NCBI RefSeq assembly: GCF_017614955.1
Contig: NZ_WVUH01000006.1
Coordinates: forward strand, 1 to 53,834
DNA from: Micromonospora echinofusca
Lineage (GTDB): Bacteria > Actinomycetota > Actinomycetes > Mycobacteriales > Micromonosporaceae
DNA length: 53,834 bases
Direction of reading: 5' to 3'
A program made the position numbers and the translations under genes. Shown here one piece after another: positions 41,432-49,043 of this stretch. The number at the start of each line of letters is the position of its first letter. Within the stretch, counting starts at the first letter, position 1. The notes under the pieces were generated by a model, which saw nothing but the letters and a program-made list of their open reading frames with translations, did no database searches and was not told the DNA's origin.

Positions 41432-42277
41432 ATGCCAAAATTCGAGACGCCCGAGCCGATCTCCGTCATCCTCGAACTCCGCGTCGGCGACGTGCGGATC
41501 ACCGGGAGCGACCGGACCGCCACCGTCGTCGAGGTCCGTCCGAGCGATCCAGCGGACGAGTCCGACGTGAAAGCCGCTCAGCAGGTACGGGTCGACTACA
41601 CCAACGGCACACTCCGGGTCACCGGCCCGAAGGCGCGCGCCCTCGACTTCTCCCGCAGGACCAGGTCGGTCGACGTGTCGATCGAACTGCCCAGCGGCTC
41701 CCAGGTCTCCGCCCAGATGCAGGTGGGCGACGTCCGCTGTACCGGTCGGCTCGGCGCGTGCCGGCTGAGGACCTCCGCCGGCAACGTCTGGCTCGAACGG
41801 ACGGGCCCGCTGCGCCTGTCCACCGGGGCCGGCCACGTCACCGCCGACAGCGTCGCCGGCAACGCCGAGATCTCCACCGGCACCGGCAAGATCCAGATCG
41901 GCGAGGTCGAGGGCGCCGCGGTGGTCAGGAACTCCAACGGCGAGACCTCGATCGACTCGGTCACCGGCGACGTGCGGGTACGCGCGGCCAGCGGCGACAT
42001 CCGGGTCGAGCGGGCCGGCGCCGGTGTCGACGCGAAGACGTCCAGCGGCAGCATCCACCTCGGCGAGGTGACCCGTGGCTCGGTCGTGCTCGGCACCTCG
42101 ATGGGCGACCTGGAGATCGGCATCGCCGAGGGCACCGCCGCCTGGCTGGAGGTGAACACCGGATTCGGGCAGGTACGCAACCTGATGGAGAACGCTGCCC
42201 GCCCCGACGGGACCAGCGAGACCGTCGAGGTATGTGGCCGTACCTCCTACGGCGACATCACCATCCGTCGATCCTGA
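41432..42277 (+). CDS. DUF4097-family beta-helix protein
   Basis: A protein of 281 residues built of repeated short strands (GDVRCTGRLGACRLRTSAGN, TGAGHVTADSVAGNAEISTG, GDVRVRAASGDIRVERAGAG, SSGSIHLGEVTRGSVVLGTS), the pattern of DUF4097 proteins that fold as a right-handed beta-helix. There is no signal peptide, so it acts inside the cell. ATG 41432 follows GGGGACA. In actinomycetes such genes commonly stand between a HicB-like regulator and a drug-type ABC exporter, as here; the molecular role is not known. Confidence 0.85.
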   Translation: MPKFETPEPISVILELRVGDVRITGSDRTATVVEVRPSDPADESDVKAAQQVRVDYTNGTLRVTGPKARALDFSRRTRSVDVSIELPSGSQVSAQMQVGDVRCTGRLGACRLRTSAGNVWLERTGPLRLSTGAGHVTADSVAGNAEISTGTGKIQIGEVEGAAVVRNSNGETSIDSVTGDVRVRAASGDIRVERAGAGVDAKTSSGSIHLGEVTRGSVVLGTSMGDLEIGIAEGTAAWLEVNTGFGQVRNLMENAARPDGTSETVEVCGRTSYGDITIRRS

Positions 42278-42304
42278 TCCACTCCGCAACGGAGAAGGGA
42301 AGCC

Positions 42305-43264
42305 ATGACCAGCACGCAATCCCGGCCGGCGATTGCCGTGACCGGGCTACGGAAGTCGTTCGGCGACCACGTCGTACTCGACGGTCTCGATCTGCACGTG
42401 CCCCGGGGAACGGTCTTCTCGCTGCTCGGCGCGAACGGCGCGGGGAAGACCACCACGGTCCGGATTCTGTCCACCCTGGTGGCAGCCGACGCCGGTGAGG
42501 TCCGGGTCGCCGGGCACGACCTCGCCCGCGAACCGGACGCGGTACGGGCCGCGATCGGTGTCACCGGCCAGTTCTCGGCGCTGGACAACCTGCTCACCGG
42601 CGAGGAGAACCTGCTGCTGATGGCGGATCTGCACCACCTCGGCCGGCGCGAGGGCCGGCGGCGTACCGCCCGACTGCTTGAGGAGTTCGACCTGACCGAG
42701 GCGGCCCGGAAGCCGGCATCGACCTACTCCGGGGGCATGCGGCGGCGGCTCGACCTGGCGATGACCCTGGTCGGCAGCCCGCAAGTGATCTTCCTCGACG
42801 AGCCGACCACCGGGCTGGACCCGCGCAGCCGGCGGAACATGTGGCAGCTGGTCCGGGACCTGGTGGCCGGTGGCGTCACCATCTTCCTGACCACCCAGTA
42901 CCTGGAGGAAGCCGACGAACTGGCGGACCGGATCGCGGTCCTCGACCATGGCCGGGTGGTCGCCGAGGGAACGGCGGAGGAACTGAAGCGCCGCATTCCC
43001 GGCGGGCACGTCCGCCTGCGGTTCGCCGACCCGCAGGGCCTCGACGCGGCCGTACGGGTGCTGGGGCAGGCCACGCCCGACCACGACGCGCTCGCCCTGC
43101 GGGTACCCAGCGACGGCAGCCTGCGCTCGCTCCGGACCCTGATCGGCCGGCTCGACGACGGGGCCGTCGAGGTCGACGAACTGTCCGTGCACACCCCCGA
43201 TCTCGACGACGTCTTCCTCGCCCTCACCGGCGACTCCTCCGACGGGAAGGTCACCACCCGATGA
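42305..43264 (+). CDS. DrrA-type ABC transporter ATPase
   Basis: A protein of 319 residues. It has a complete ATPase set: Walker A GANGAGKTTT, Q-loop TGQFSALDNLLTGEENL, signature STYSGGMRRRLDLAM, Walker B VIFLDEPTTGLDPRSR, switch His replaced by Gln in FLTTQYLEEADELADR (usual in this subfamily). The C-terminal ~90 residues match the daunorubicin-resistance DrrA extension. GGAGAAGGGA precedes the ATG. It would power the permease encoded next, exporting a hydrophobic compound, possibly the nearby RiPP product (inference, the two gene groups are 3 kb apart). Confidence 0.93.
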   Translation: MTSTQSRPAIAVTGLRKSFGDHVVLDGLDLHVPRGTVFSLLGANGAGKTTTVRILSTLVAADAGEVRVAGHDLAREPDAVRAAIGVTGQFSALDNLLTGEENLLLMADLHHLGRREGRRRTARLLEEFDLTEAARKPASTYSGGMRRRLDLAMTLVGSPQVIFLDEPTTGLDPRSRRNMWQLVRDLVAGGVTIFLTTQYLEEADELADRIAVLDHGRVVAEGTAEELKRRIPGGHVRLRFADPQGLDAAVRVLGQATPDHDALALRVPSDGSLRSLRTLIGRLDDGAVEVDELSVHTPDLDDVFLALTGDSSDGKVTTR

Positions 43265-44100
43265 GCACCCCGGCCCTCACCGGCGCGACGCCGGCAGGTC
43301 TCCGCCTCCATCCGCTACGCGACTCGGCGACGATGCTGCGCCGCAACCTCAGGCGCATGCTGCGGTACCCGTCGATGACCGTGACGCTCGTCGGGATGCC
43401 GGTCGTCTTCCTGCTGCTGTTCGTCTACGTACTCGGCGGCACGCTCGGCGCCGGGCTCAGCGGGGCGGCGCAGGTCGGCGCGGCCGGCGGGCGCGCGGCG
43501 TACGCCAACTACGTGACGCCCGCGATCATCCTGATGACCGTGACGGCCACGGTCCAGGGAACGGCGATCTCGATCGCCATGGACATGACCGAGGGCATCA
43601 TCAGCCGGTTCCGGACGATGAACATCGCCCGCGTCTCGGTACTGACCGGACACGTCCTGGGCAGCATGATCCAGGCGGTGTTCAGCCTGGTGGCCGTGAT
43701 CGGCGTGGCGCTGCTGGTCGGCTTCCGACCCACCGCGTCGCCGGGTGCGTGGCTGGCCACGGCCGGTTTCCTGGCGGCGGTCACCTTTGCGCTCGTCTGG
43801 TTGTCCGTCGCGCTCGGTCAGGTGAGCGGGAGCGTCGAGACCGCGAGCAACCTGCCCATGCCGCTCGTCCTGCTGCCCTTCCTCGGCAGCGGGTTCGTCC
43901 CCACCGACTCGATGCCGGCCGGTCTGCGCTGGTTCGCCGAGTACCAGCCGTTCACGCCGATCATCGAGACCCTGCGCGGCCTGCTGACCGGCGGGCCGAT
44001 CGGGAACAACGCGTGGATCTCGCTCGCCTGGTGTGCGGCCATCGCGCTCGGCGGGTACCTCTGGTCGAGGCGACTGTTCAACCGTGAGCCGGCGCGCTGA
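43261..44100 (+). CDS. DrrB-type ABC transporter permease
   Basis: A protein of 279 residues with six membrane segments of the ABC-2 type: TVTLVGMPVVFLLLFVYVLG, ITPA-like segment NYVTPAIILMTVTATVQGTA, GIISRFRTMNIARVSVLTGH in the coupling region, LPFLGSGFVPTDSMPAGLRW and FAEYQPFTPIIETLRGLL. These match the daunorubicin exporter DrrB. Its ATG overlaps the ATPase stop by four bases, giving coupled translation. It probably works as a dimer with two ATPase subunits in the cytoplasmic membrane. Confidence 0.92.
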   Translation: MSTPALTGATPAGLRLHPLRDSATMLRRNLRRMLRYPSMTVTLVGMPVVFLLLFVYVLGGTLGAGLSGAAQVGAAGGRAAYANYVTPAIILMTVTATVQGTAISIAMDMTEGIISRFRTMNIARVSVLTGHVLGSMIQAVFSLVAVIGVALLVGFRPTASPGAWLATAGFLAAVTFALVWLSVALGQVSGSVETASNLPMPLVLLPFLGSGFVPTDSMPAGLRWFAEYQPFTPIIETLRGLLTGGPIGNNAWISLAWCAAIALGGYLWSRRLFNREPAR

Positions 44101-44731
44101 TCCTGGCGGCGAGCGGAGCGGGCAGCGGGTAGACGTGCTCGACGGGCAGGTGGCCCGCTGCCGCCTGCCCGTCGCCGGCCCGCAGCAGTTCCCGGATGCG
44201 GTGCACGGTGGGCGTGACGTCGGTGACGGCGACCACCCAGTCGTCGACGTACCGGTCGACGGCCTCGCCGGACAACCCCACCTGAAGTGACCGGTACGGC
44301 AGCGCCGTCAGATGCAGTGACCGTTCCGGATCCCACTGCACCCGCACCGGGCTGGTCTTCAGCATCCGCGACCAGGTTGCCCTGTCGCCGTGCAGGTCAC
44401 GGTCGTAGTGGCTGAGACAGGCACGCGCCAGCGCCCACTCGAACCCCTCCCGGGTGATGTCGATCGCCAGCACGTGCTCCTGTCCCGGCTTCGTCGCCCA
44501 GCCGCAGCGGTACATCATCCACAGGAACGAAGGCTTGATCCAGGTCATCCGGTCCCGCTTGAAGGGGGCCACGAACCGACCGGCGGCCACCGCCGGCCGC
44601 GCAATCTGCGGTGAGTACGCCTGGTACACGGTGATGGTGTCGGCCGAGTAGTGGGCGCGGACCTGACGGGCGGGGACGGTCACCCTCCGATCCTCGCCGA
44701 CCGGACCCCGCGTGATCCAACGAGATTCCAT
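44078..44731 (-). CDS. DUF4291-family protein
   Basis: A protein of 217 residues (or 201 from the GTG at 44683). It has the highly conserved DUF4291 core: RQVRAHYSADTITVYQAYSP, FVAPFKRDRMTWIKPSFLWM, MYRCGWATKPGQEHVLAIDI. The function of the family is unknown; its conserved Arg, Lys and Trp residues suggest nucleotide or nucleic-acid binding. The 3' end overlaps the permease gene by 23 bases on the opposite strand. No partner gene is adjacent on its strand. Confidence 0.9.
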   Translation of the reverse strand: MESRWITRGPVGEDRRVTVPARQVRAHYSADTITVYQAYSPQIARPAVAAGRFVAPFKRDRMTWIKPSFLWMMYRCGWATKPGQEHVLAIDITREGFEWALARACLSHYDRDLHGDRATWSRMLKTSPVRVQWDPERSLHLTALPYRSLQVGLSGEAVDRYVDDWVVAVTDVTPTVHRIRELLRAGDGQAAAGHLPVEHVYPLPAPLAARISAPAHG

Positions 44732-44870
44732 CTCCCACCGGATCCCACCTCTCCCACCGCGGTGACCGGGTGCGGCACTGACGGGTCGGCGTCAGCCGCT
44801 GGCGGTTCCGTCCACTCAGGTCGATGATCGAACCCGTGACCCGGTCCACGACCACAGAGGAGCCACCGGC

Positions 44871-45317
44871 ATGACCGCGCCGACCATCACTCCCGTCGAC
44901 GCCGCGCTCGTCGCGGTCCGCGCCGAACTGGGCCGGGTCGACAACAAGGCGACCGCACTCATGGGTTTCGCCGGAGCCGGACTCTCCGGTGGTCTCGCGG
45001 TTCTCGGCTCCGGGCGGCTCGGCGGGGCCGCTACCGTCTCCGCCTGGGTGGGTATCGCCGCGCTGCTCCTGGGGGTGATCCTGCTCGGCCTCGCCATGCG
45101 GCCCCGGCTGAGTGTCGGGTGGGGTTTCATGGCCTGGGCGGGTCAGGAGCCGGCGGAGGTGCTCCAGGTGCTCGGTGCCGAGGAGGCCCAGCGTGCCGCG
45201 CACGAGCTGTGCACCCTGTCTCGATCGGTGCTCGCGAAGTACCGGCGGGTCCAGGCGGGCATGGCGTTCCTCGGGCTCGCGCTGATCGACGCGGTGGTCA
45301 CCGCTGCACTGGTCTGA
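44871..45317 (+). CDS. PycTM-type (Pycsar effector family) membrane protein
   Basis: A protein of 148 residues. A helix opens it (DAALVAVRAELGRVDNKATA), followed by two membrane segments (LMGFAGAGLSGGLAVLGSGR; WVGIAALLLGVILLGLAMRP), a loop, and an amphipathic helix before a last hydrophobic segment. The VDxKA motif before the first membrane segment is the mark of the Pycsar effector transmembrane family, which in phage defence opens the membrane upon binding cyclic pyrimidine nucleotides. No pyrimidine cyclase gene is in the window, so a defence role here is unproven. GAGGAG stands before the ATG. Confidence 0.75.
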   Translation: MTAPTITPVDAALVAVRAELGRVDNKATALMGFAGAGLSGGLAVLGSGRLGGAATVSAWVGIAALLLGVILLGLAMRPRLSVGWGFMAWAGQEPAEVLQVLGAEEAQRAAHELCTLSRSVLAKYRRVQAGMAFLGLALIDAVVTAALV

Positions 45318-45344
45318 CGACTGCGGTTCCCGGAGGGCGACCCG

Positions 45345-45752
45345 CTACGACCGGGCGGAGACCACCGTGCCCTGGGCGATCGCGCACAGCGTCTCCTCGC
45401 CGTCCTGTACCGCGAAGATCTCGCACTGGCAGACCGCCTGGCGCTTTCCGACGTGCGTCGCGACGGACCGGCCGACCAGGGTGCTCCCGACGGCCGGCCG
45501 CAGGTAGTTGATTTTGAACTCGGAGGTCAGCGCGTTGCCGCCGAGCGCGAGCCCACCGGCGAAGGTGATCGAGTTGTCGGCGAGATAGCTGATCACACCG
45601 CCGTGGACGTACCCGTGCTGCTGCTTCAGTTGGTCGGTGATGGGTACGGTCAGTTCCGCGCTGTCGGGGCCCACGTTGGTGAGCCTGGCGCCGATGTACC
45701 GGCTGAACGGCTGCCCGTCGAACACGTCGTGCGCGAACTGCTCAAGGCCCAT
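45345..45752 (-). CDS. PaaI-family (hotdog) thioesterase
   Basis: A protein of 135 residues with a single hotdog domain: LEQFAHDVFDGQPFSRYIGA, QQHGYVHGGVISYLADNSIT (the conserved HGG and acidic residue), INYLRPAVGSTLVGRS. Members hydrolyse acyl- or aryl-CoA thioesters. ATG 45752 has GGAGGA four bases before it and fits family length; the open frame reaches 45842. It is divergent from the Rieske oxygenase gene with 231 bases between, so the two may share regulation and an aromatic or acyl substrate. Confidence 0.9.
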   Translation of the reverse strand: MGLEQFAHDVFDGQPFSRYIGARLTNVGPDSAELTVPITDQLKQQHGYVHGGVISYLADNSITFAGGLALGGNALTSEFKINYLRPAVGSTLVGRSVATHVGKRQAVCQCEIFAVQDGEETLCAIAQGTVVSARS

Positions 45753-45983
45753 CCGTTCCTCCGATTGTCCCGGGCCTGACAGTGGCCGCGTTGACAGGAT
45801 GTGCACATCGGCGATAATCAGTGAAGTTGCTACTCTCCGCACGGATTCTAACAGGGTCCACCGATCTGTCGAGTACCGGTCGATCCGGTTGCTGTCACCT
45901 CGTCCACCGGCCCGACGACCATCACGTTACCGAAAGCATTTCGTCCGCAGAGCAGTCCATACTGGATCTAAGGAACATTACCG

Positions 45984-47129
45984 ATGAACCACCAGGAACA
46001 GGTAGACATTCTGAAGGGCCTACTGGCGCTGCGCGAACAGGGGCGCGATCAGGAAATGCTCGGTAGGGTCGTCCGGGTTCCGGTGCGCAACTATACCGAC
46101 CCGCACATCCTCGACCGTGAACTCGCGAGCGTGTTCACCGACCACCCGCTGGTGGCGGGCCACGTCTCGAACGTCCCGGAGCCCGGTTCGTACCTGCTGA
46201 GCGACTGGAACCGCATCCCCTACGTGGTGACCCGCGACCGGCAGGGCCGACTGCGGGCCTTTCTCAACCAGTGCCGGCACCGGGGTGCCCGGCTGGTCAA
46301 GGGCGACGAGAAGCAGCTCAAGGCATTCGTGTGCCCGTTCCACAACTGGGTGTACGACCTGGACGGTTCGTTGCGGGCCATCACCCGGCAGGAGGACTTC
46401 CCGGGGGTCGACGCGGCCGAGTACGGCCTGAAGGAACTGCCCGTCGCGGAGGCGGGCGGGCTGATCTGGATCCACCCGGACCCCGACGGCACCCTCGACC
46501 TGCGATCGTACCTGGGCAGGATGCTGGACGACCTGGTGGAATTCGACATCGAGAAACTCGTGCGGTACCGCAAGACCAAGGTGGTCAAGAACGCCAACTG
46601 GAAGTTGCTGATCAAAACCTACCTTGAGGGTTACCACGTTCCGTACCTGCACCGGACCACGCTGTCGAAGGCTTTTCGGAAAGGCGTACTGGCCCATTTC
46701 GAGGACGGACCGCACATCCGAATGTCCGCCGCCCGGTCGAACATCGACGAGATCCTGGAAACCGACCCCGAATCGTGGCGGATCCTCGATTACGCGTCCG
46801 TCTACTACGTGCTGTTCCCGAACACGTTCTTCATCATGCATCCGGACTACGTCTCGATCAACATCTTCTACCCGTTGGCACCGGACCGCACGATCTGGAC
46901 CCACGAGATGCTGTACCGGAAGGACGACTTCCCGGGGGAGGAGGGCGAGGCCGCACTCGCCAAACGTTTCGACTTCACCAACGACGTCGTGTTCGACGGC
47001 GAGGATTTCGCAGTCGCCGAGGACGTCCAGGAGAACCTCCGGTACGGCGCCAACGACTTCCACACCCTCGGTCTCGCGGAGGGGCTGCTCGCCATGTTCC
47101 AGCAGAGCATCGACGACCGCCTGCGCTGA
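45984..47129 (+). CDS. Rieske-type ring-hydroxylating oxygenase, alpha subunit
   Basis: A protein of 381 residues. The N-terminal Rieske [2Fe-2S] domain has Cys 97/His 99 in NQCRHRGARL and Cys 117/His 120 in CPFHNWVYDLDG. The C-terminal catalytic domain has the mononuclear-iron motif YLEGYHVPYLH (His 218, His 223) and a later Asp. It would hydroxylate or demethylate an aromatic or amine substrate using electrons from a separate reductase, not seen here. AAGGA stands nine bases before ATG. It ends 30 bases before a terminator shared with the first RiPP precursor gene, so it may be a tailoring enzyme or just a neighbour. Confidence 0.9.
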   Translation: MNHQEQVDILKGLLALREQGRDQEMLGRVVRVPVRNYTDPHILDRELASVFTDHPLVAGHVSNVPEPGSYLLSDWNRIPYVVTRDRQGRLRAFLNQCRHRGARLVKGDEKQLKAFVCPFHNWVYDLDGSLRAITRQEDFPGVDAAEYGLKELPVAEAGGLIWIHPDPDGTLDLRSYLGRMLDDLVEFDIEKLVRYRKTKVVKNANWKLLIKTYLEGYHVPYLHRTTLSKAFRKGVLAHFEDGPHIRMSAARSNIDEILETDPESWRILDYASVYYVLFPNTFFIMHPDYVSINIFYPLAPDRTIWTHEMLYRKDDFPGEEGEAALAKRFDFTNDVVFDGEDFAVAEDVQENLRYGANDFHTLGLAEGLLAMFQQSIDDRLR

Positions 47130-47158
47130 TCCGGACGGCGGCCGTGCCCGGACACACG

Positions 47159-47196
47159 TGAGGCCCGCTCTCCCCGACCGGGGACAGCGGGCCTCA
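47159..47196. terminator. Bidirectional terminator between oxygenase and precursor 1
   Basis: TGAGGCCCGCT pairs perfectly with AGCGGGCCTCA; the loop contains its own small stem (CCCC/GGGG). It sits 30 bases after the oxygenase stop on plus and 19 bases after the precursor stop on minus. Confidence 0.8.
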
Positions 47197-47214
47197 GGCG
47201 CTGATCAGGTGAGG

Positions 47215-47358
47215 TCAGCAGCCACCGGCAACGGTGACCACGATGCTCAGCACGCACCACGGGGTGCTCGGCGACTCCTCGTCGCCGTGCTGGTCGAACG
47301 TGAGCTCCTCGGCGTCGGTGTAGGCCTGGTAGCCGTCGATCAGCTGCTCGTCAGCCAT
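47215..47358 (-). CDS. RiPP precursor peptide 1
   Basis: A peptide of 47 residues. The acidic leader holds DGYQAYTDAEELTFD; after DEESP comes a hydrophobic core STPWCVLSIVVTVAGGC with a C-terminal Cys, an internal Cys 35, and Ser 31, Thr 32, Ser 38 and Thr 42 as dehydration sites. Thr 42 lies five residues before Cys 47, the spacing needed for a small AviMeCys ring. AAGGAG six bases before the ATG and terminators on its 3' side support a real short gene. Precursor 2 shares the leader almost word for word. It points away from the kinase gene, from a shared promoter region of ~160 bases. Confidence 0.85.
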   Translation of the reverse strand: MADEQLIDGYQAYTDAEELTFDQHGDEESPSTPWCVLSIVVTVAGGC

Positions 47359-47521
47359 CGGGATCTCCTTCTTCGGAATTGTCGCCCCAGGTTCGGGGGC
47401 AGGGAGATCCTGTGAGCCGGCCGTCGAGCGGAACAAGGGCGATGGCCGGATGGCGACAACGGTAGGCATGATGGCGTCACCGAATGCGCGGTGCCCCGTC
47501 ACCGGCAATACGTTCCCGGGC

Positions 47522-48595
47522 ATGCTGGCAAAGGTGGAGCCGCGCCCCTCGTCCCTGTCCGACTTCCCGGAAGTGAATGAGTTTCTGATCGAACTCGGTC
47601 TGGGTCAGCTGGACCCGGACGGGGTACGCGCCCGCACCGGCCGGAACACCAACTGGCTGGGGCACACGAGCACGGGCGCAGCCGTGTTCGTCAAACGACT
47701 CGACGGCGACCCGACCGACGCGAAGCGCCGGTACGCCCGGATCGTCGACCTCGACGCGCGGGCCCCCGGCATCTCCGGCGCGCTGCGGTTCCCCACCCTG
47801 CTGGGCGCCGACGCGGACCGGCGGCTGGTCGTGTTCGAGTGGCTCGAAGACGCACGCTCCGCCGCCGAACTGGCCGCCGACGGACACTTCGACGAGGACC
47901 TCTGCCACCGGGCCGGACGTGCGGTGGGGGAGCTGCACCGCAGCGGCGACGCCCTCGACCGGTCGTCGCATCCACTGCCCCCGACGTCGGTCCTGCGGGC
48001 CATGCCGCTGGCGATGTTCCAGCAGGCGCGGGGCCCGGAGCTCAGGTTCTGGCGGATCCTCCAGCAGGACGACCAGCTCGTTGCGGCGCTCGACCGGCTC
48101 AGGGCGGCCGAACAGACCTCCTCGCCGGGCCGGCCGTGCCACTGTGACCTGCGGTTCGACCAGTTCCTGCGCGACGGTGACCTGCTCTACCTGCTTGACG
48201 GTGAGGAGTTCCGGATGGCCGACCCGGCACGTGACGTCGGGTCGTTCGCGGGTGAATGGCTGCACACCGCGATCCGGCAGGTCAACGCCGACCTCGGGGA
48301 ACAGGGCCGGCTCACCCACGATCAGGTCGTCGCCCGGGGCACCGCCGAGATCGCGCGGGTCCGCCCGCTGGTGACCAGCTTCTGGACGGGCTACCGGGAC
48401 AGCGGGGTACCGGTCGATCCGACCCTCGCGGAACGCGCCACGGCGTACGCCGGATGGCATCTGCTCGACCGACTGCTCGCCGCCGCCAGCGCCCGGCCCC
48501 GGCTCCGCGCGGTGGACCTGGCGGCGGCGGGAGTGGGGCGTACCGCACTGCTGAGCCCGGCGTCGTTCATCGGCACCCTCGGCCTCGCCGACTGA
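47522..48595 (+). CDS. LxmK-like kinase of class V lanthipeptide pathway
   Basis: A protein of about 357 residues with aminoglycoside-phosphotransferase fold: VNEFLIELGLGQLDPD, RTGRNTNWLGHTSTGAAVFV with KRLDGD (ATP Lys), VVFEWLEDARSAAEL, the catalytic loop GRPCHCDLRFDQFL and LLDGEEFRMADPARDVGSFA as magnesium site. These match the LxmK family, which phosphorylates Ser/Thr of the precursor before elimination. The start is uncertain: ATG 47468 and 47450 are also in frame; 47522 leaves ~18 residues before the family start. It is divergent from precursor 1 and followed by a repeat-rich gap holding precursor 2. Confidence 0.82.
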   Translation: MLAKVEPRPSSLSDFPEVNEFLIELGLGQLDPDGVRARTGRNTNWLGHTSTGAAVFVKRLDGDPTDAKRRYARIVDLDARAPGISGALRFPTLLGADADRRLVVFEWLEDARSAAELAADGHFDEDLCHRAGRAVGELHRSGDALDRSSHPLPPTSVLRAMPLAMFQQARGPELRFWRILQQDDQLVAALDRLRAAEQTSSPGRPCHCDLRFDQFLRDGDLLYLLDGEEFRMADPARDVGSFAGEWLHTAIRQVNADLGEQGRLTHDQVVARGTAEIARVRPLVTSFWTGYRDSGVPVDPTLAERATAYAGWHLLDRLLAAASARPRLRAVDLAAAGVGRTALLSPASFIGTLGLAD

Positions 48596-48623
48596 GGAGG
48601 CCGCAGCGGACGCCGACCGCCGG

Positions 48624-48644
48624 CCGGAGACCGGAGACCGGAGA
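48624..48644. repeat. Tandem heptamer, three copies
   Basis: CCGGAGA three times in a row, followed by two diverged GACCCGAGACCGC-type units up to about 48695. It lies between the kinase gene and the terminator of precursor 2. No role is visible. Confidence 0.6.
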
Positions 48645-48714
48645 CCGCCGACCCGAGACCGCCAGTCGCCAGCCGCTGACCCGAGACCGCGACCGGTCCC
48701 GGACACGACGAAAC

Positions 48715-48743
48715 GGCCCGTTGTCCCACCGGGACAACGGGCC
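48715..48743. terminator. Terminator of precursor 2 (bidirectional)
   Basis: GGCCCGTTGTCCC and GGGACAACGGGCC pair perfectly (13 bp) around ACC. On the minus strand it follows the precursor 2 stop by 14 bases and continues with GTTTCG; on the plus strand it follows the kinase gene. Confidence 0.85.
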
Positions 48744-48757
48744 GGAAACTCGCTATG

Positions 48758-48892
48758 TCAGCAGCCGAGTGCCCAGGTGAAGGCGATACTCACCGGAGTG
48801 GTCGGGAACTCGCTGTCACTGTTCTCGTCGAAATCGAGCTCTTCGGCGTCGGTGTAGGACTGGTATCCGTCCACCAGGATCTCGTCGGTCAT
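48758..48892 (-). CDS. RiPP precursor peptide 2
   Basis: A peptide of 44 residues. The leader has VDGYQSYTDAEELDFDE and a second acidic run NSDSE; the core is FPTTPVSIAFTWALGC with C-terminal Cys 44 and Thr 31, Thr 32, Ser 35 and Thr 39. Thr 39 is five residues before the Cys, as in precursor 1 and in thioamitide cores such as the one of thioviridamide. GGAG stands six bases before the ATG (an in-frame ATG four codons earlier is possible), and a perfect terminator follows. It lies on the strand opposite to the kinase and HopA1 genes, between them. Confidence 0.85.
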   Translation of the reverse strand: MTDEILVDGYQSYTDAEELDFDENSDSEFPTTPVSIAFTWALGC

Positions 48893-49043
48893 CGGGTGCT
48901 CCATTCCGCAGATCGGGATGACCGCCATCGTGGTGAGGGCTGCGGCACCGGACAATGACGGTGGCACGAGACGGCCACCGGTTCGCAGCTAGGTGCCAGC
49001 CCGGTTCGCCCGAGACGATCATGCGCCTAGCGTCGCCGGGGTG

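Noticed and set aside
46020..47063. Minus-strand frame of 347 codons opposite the Rieske oxygenase
   Set aside because: No recognisable motif and composition of a mirror frame; the plus strand has both iron motifs.
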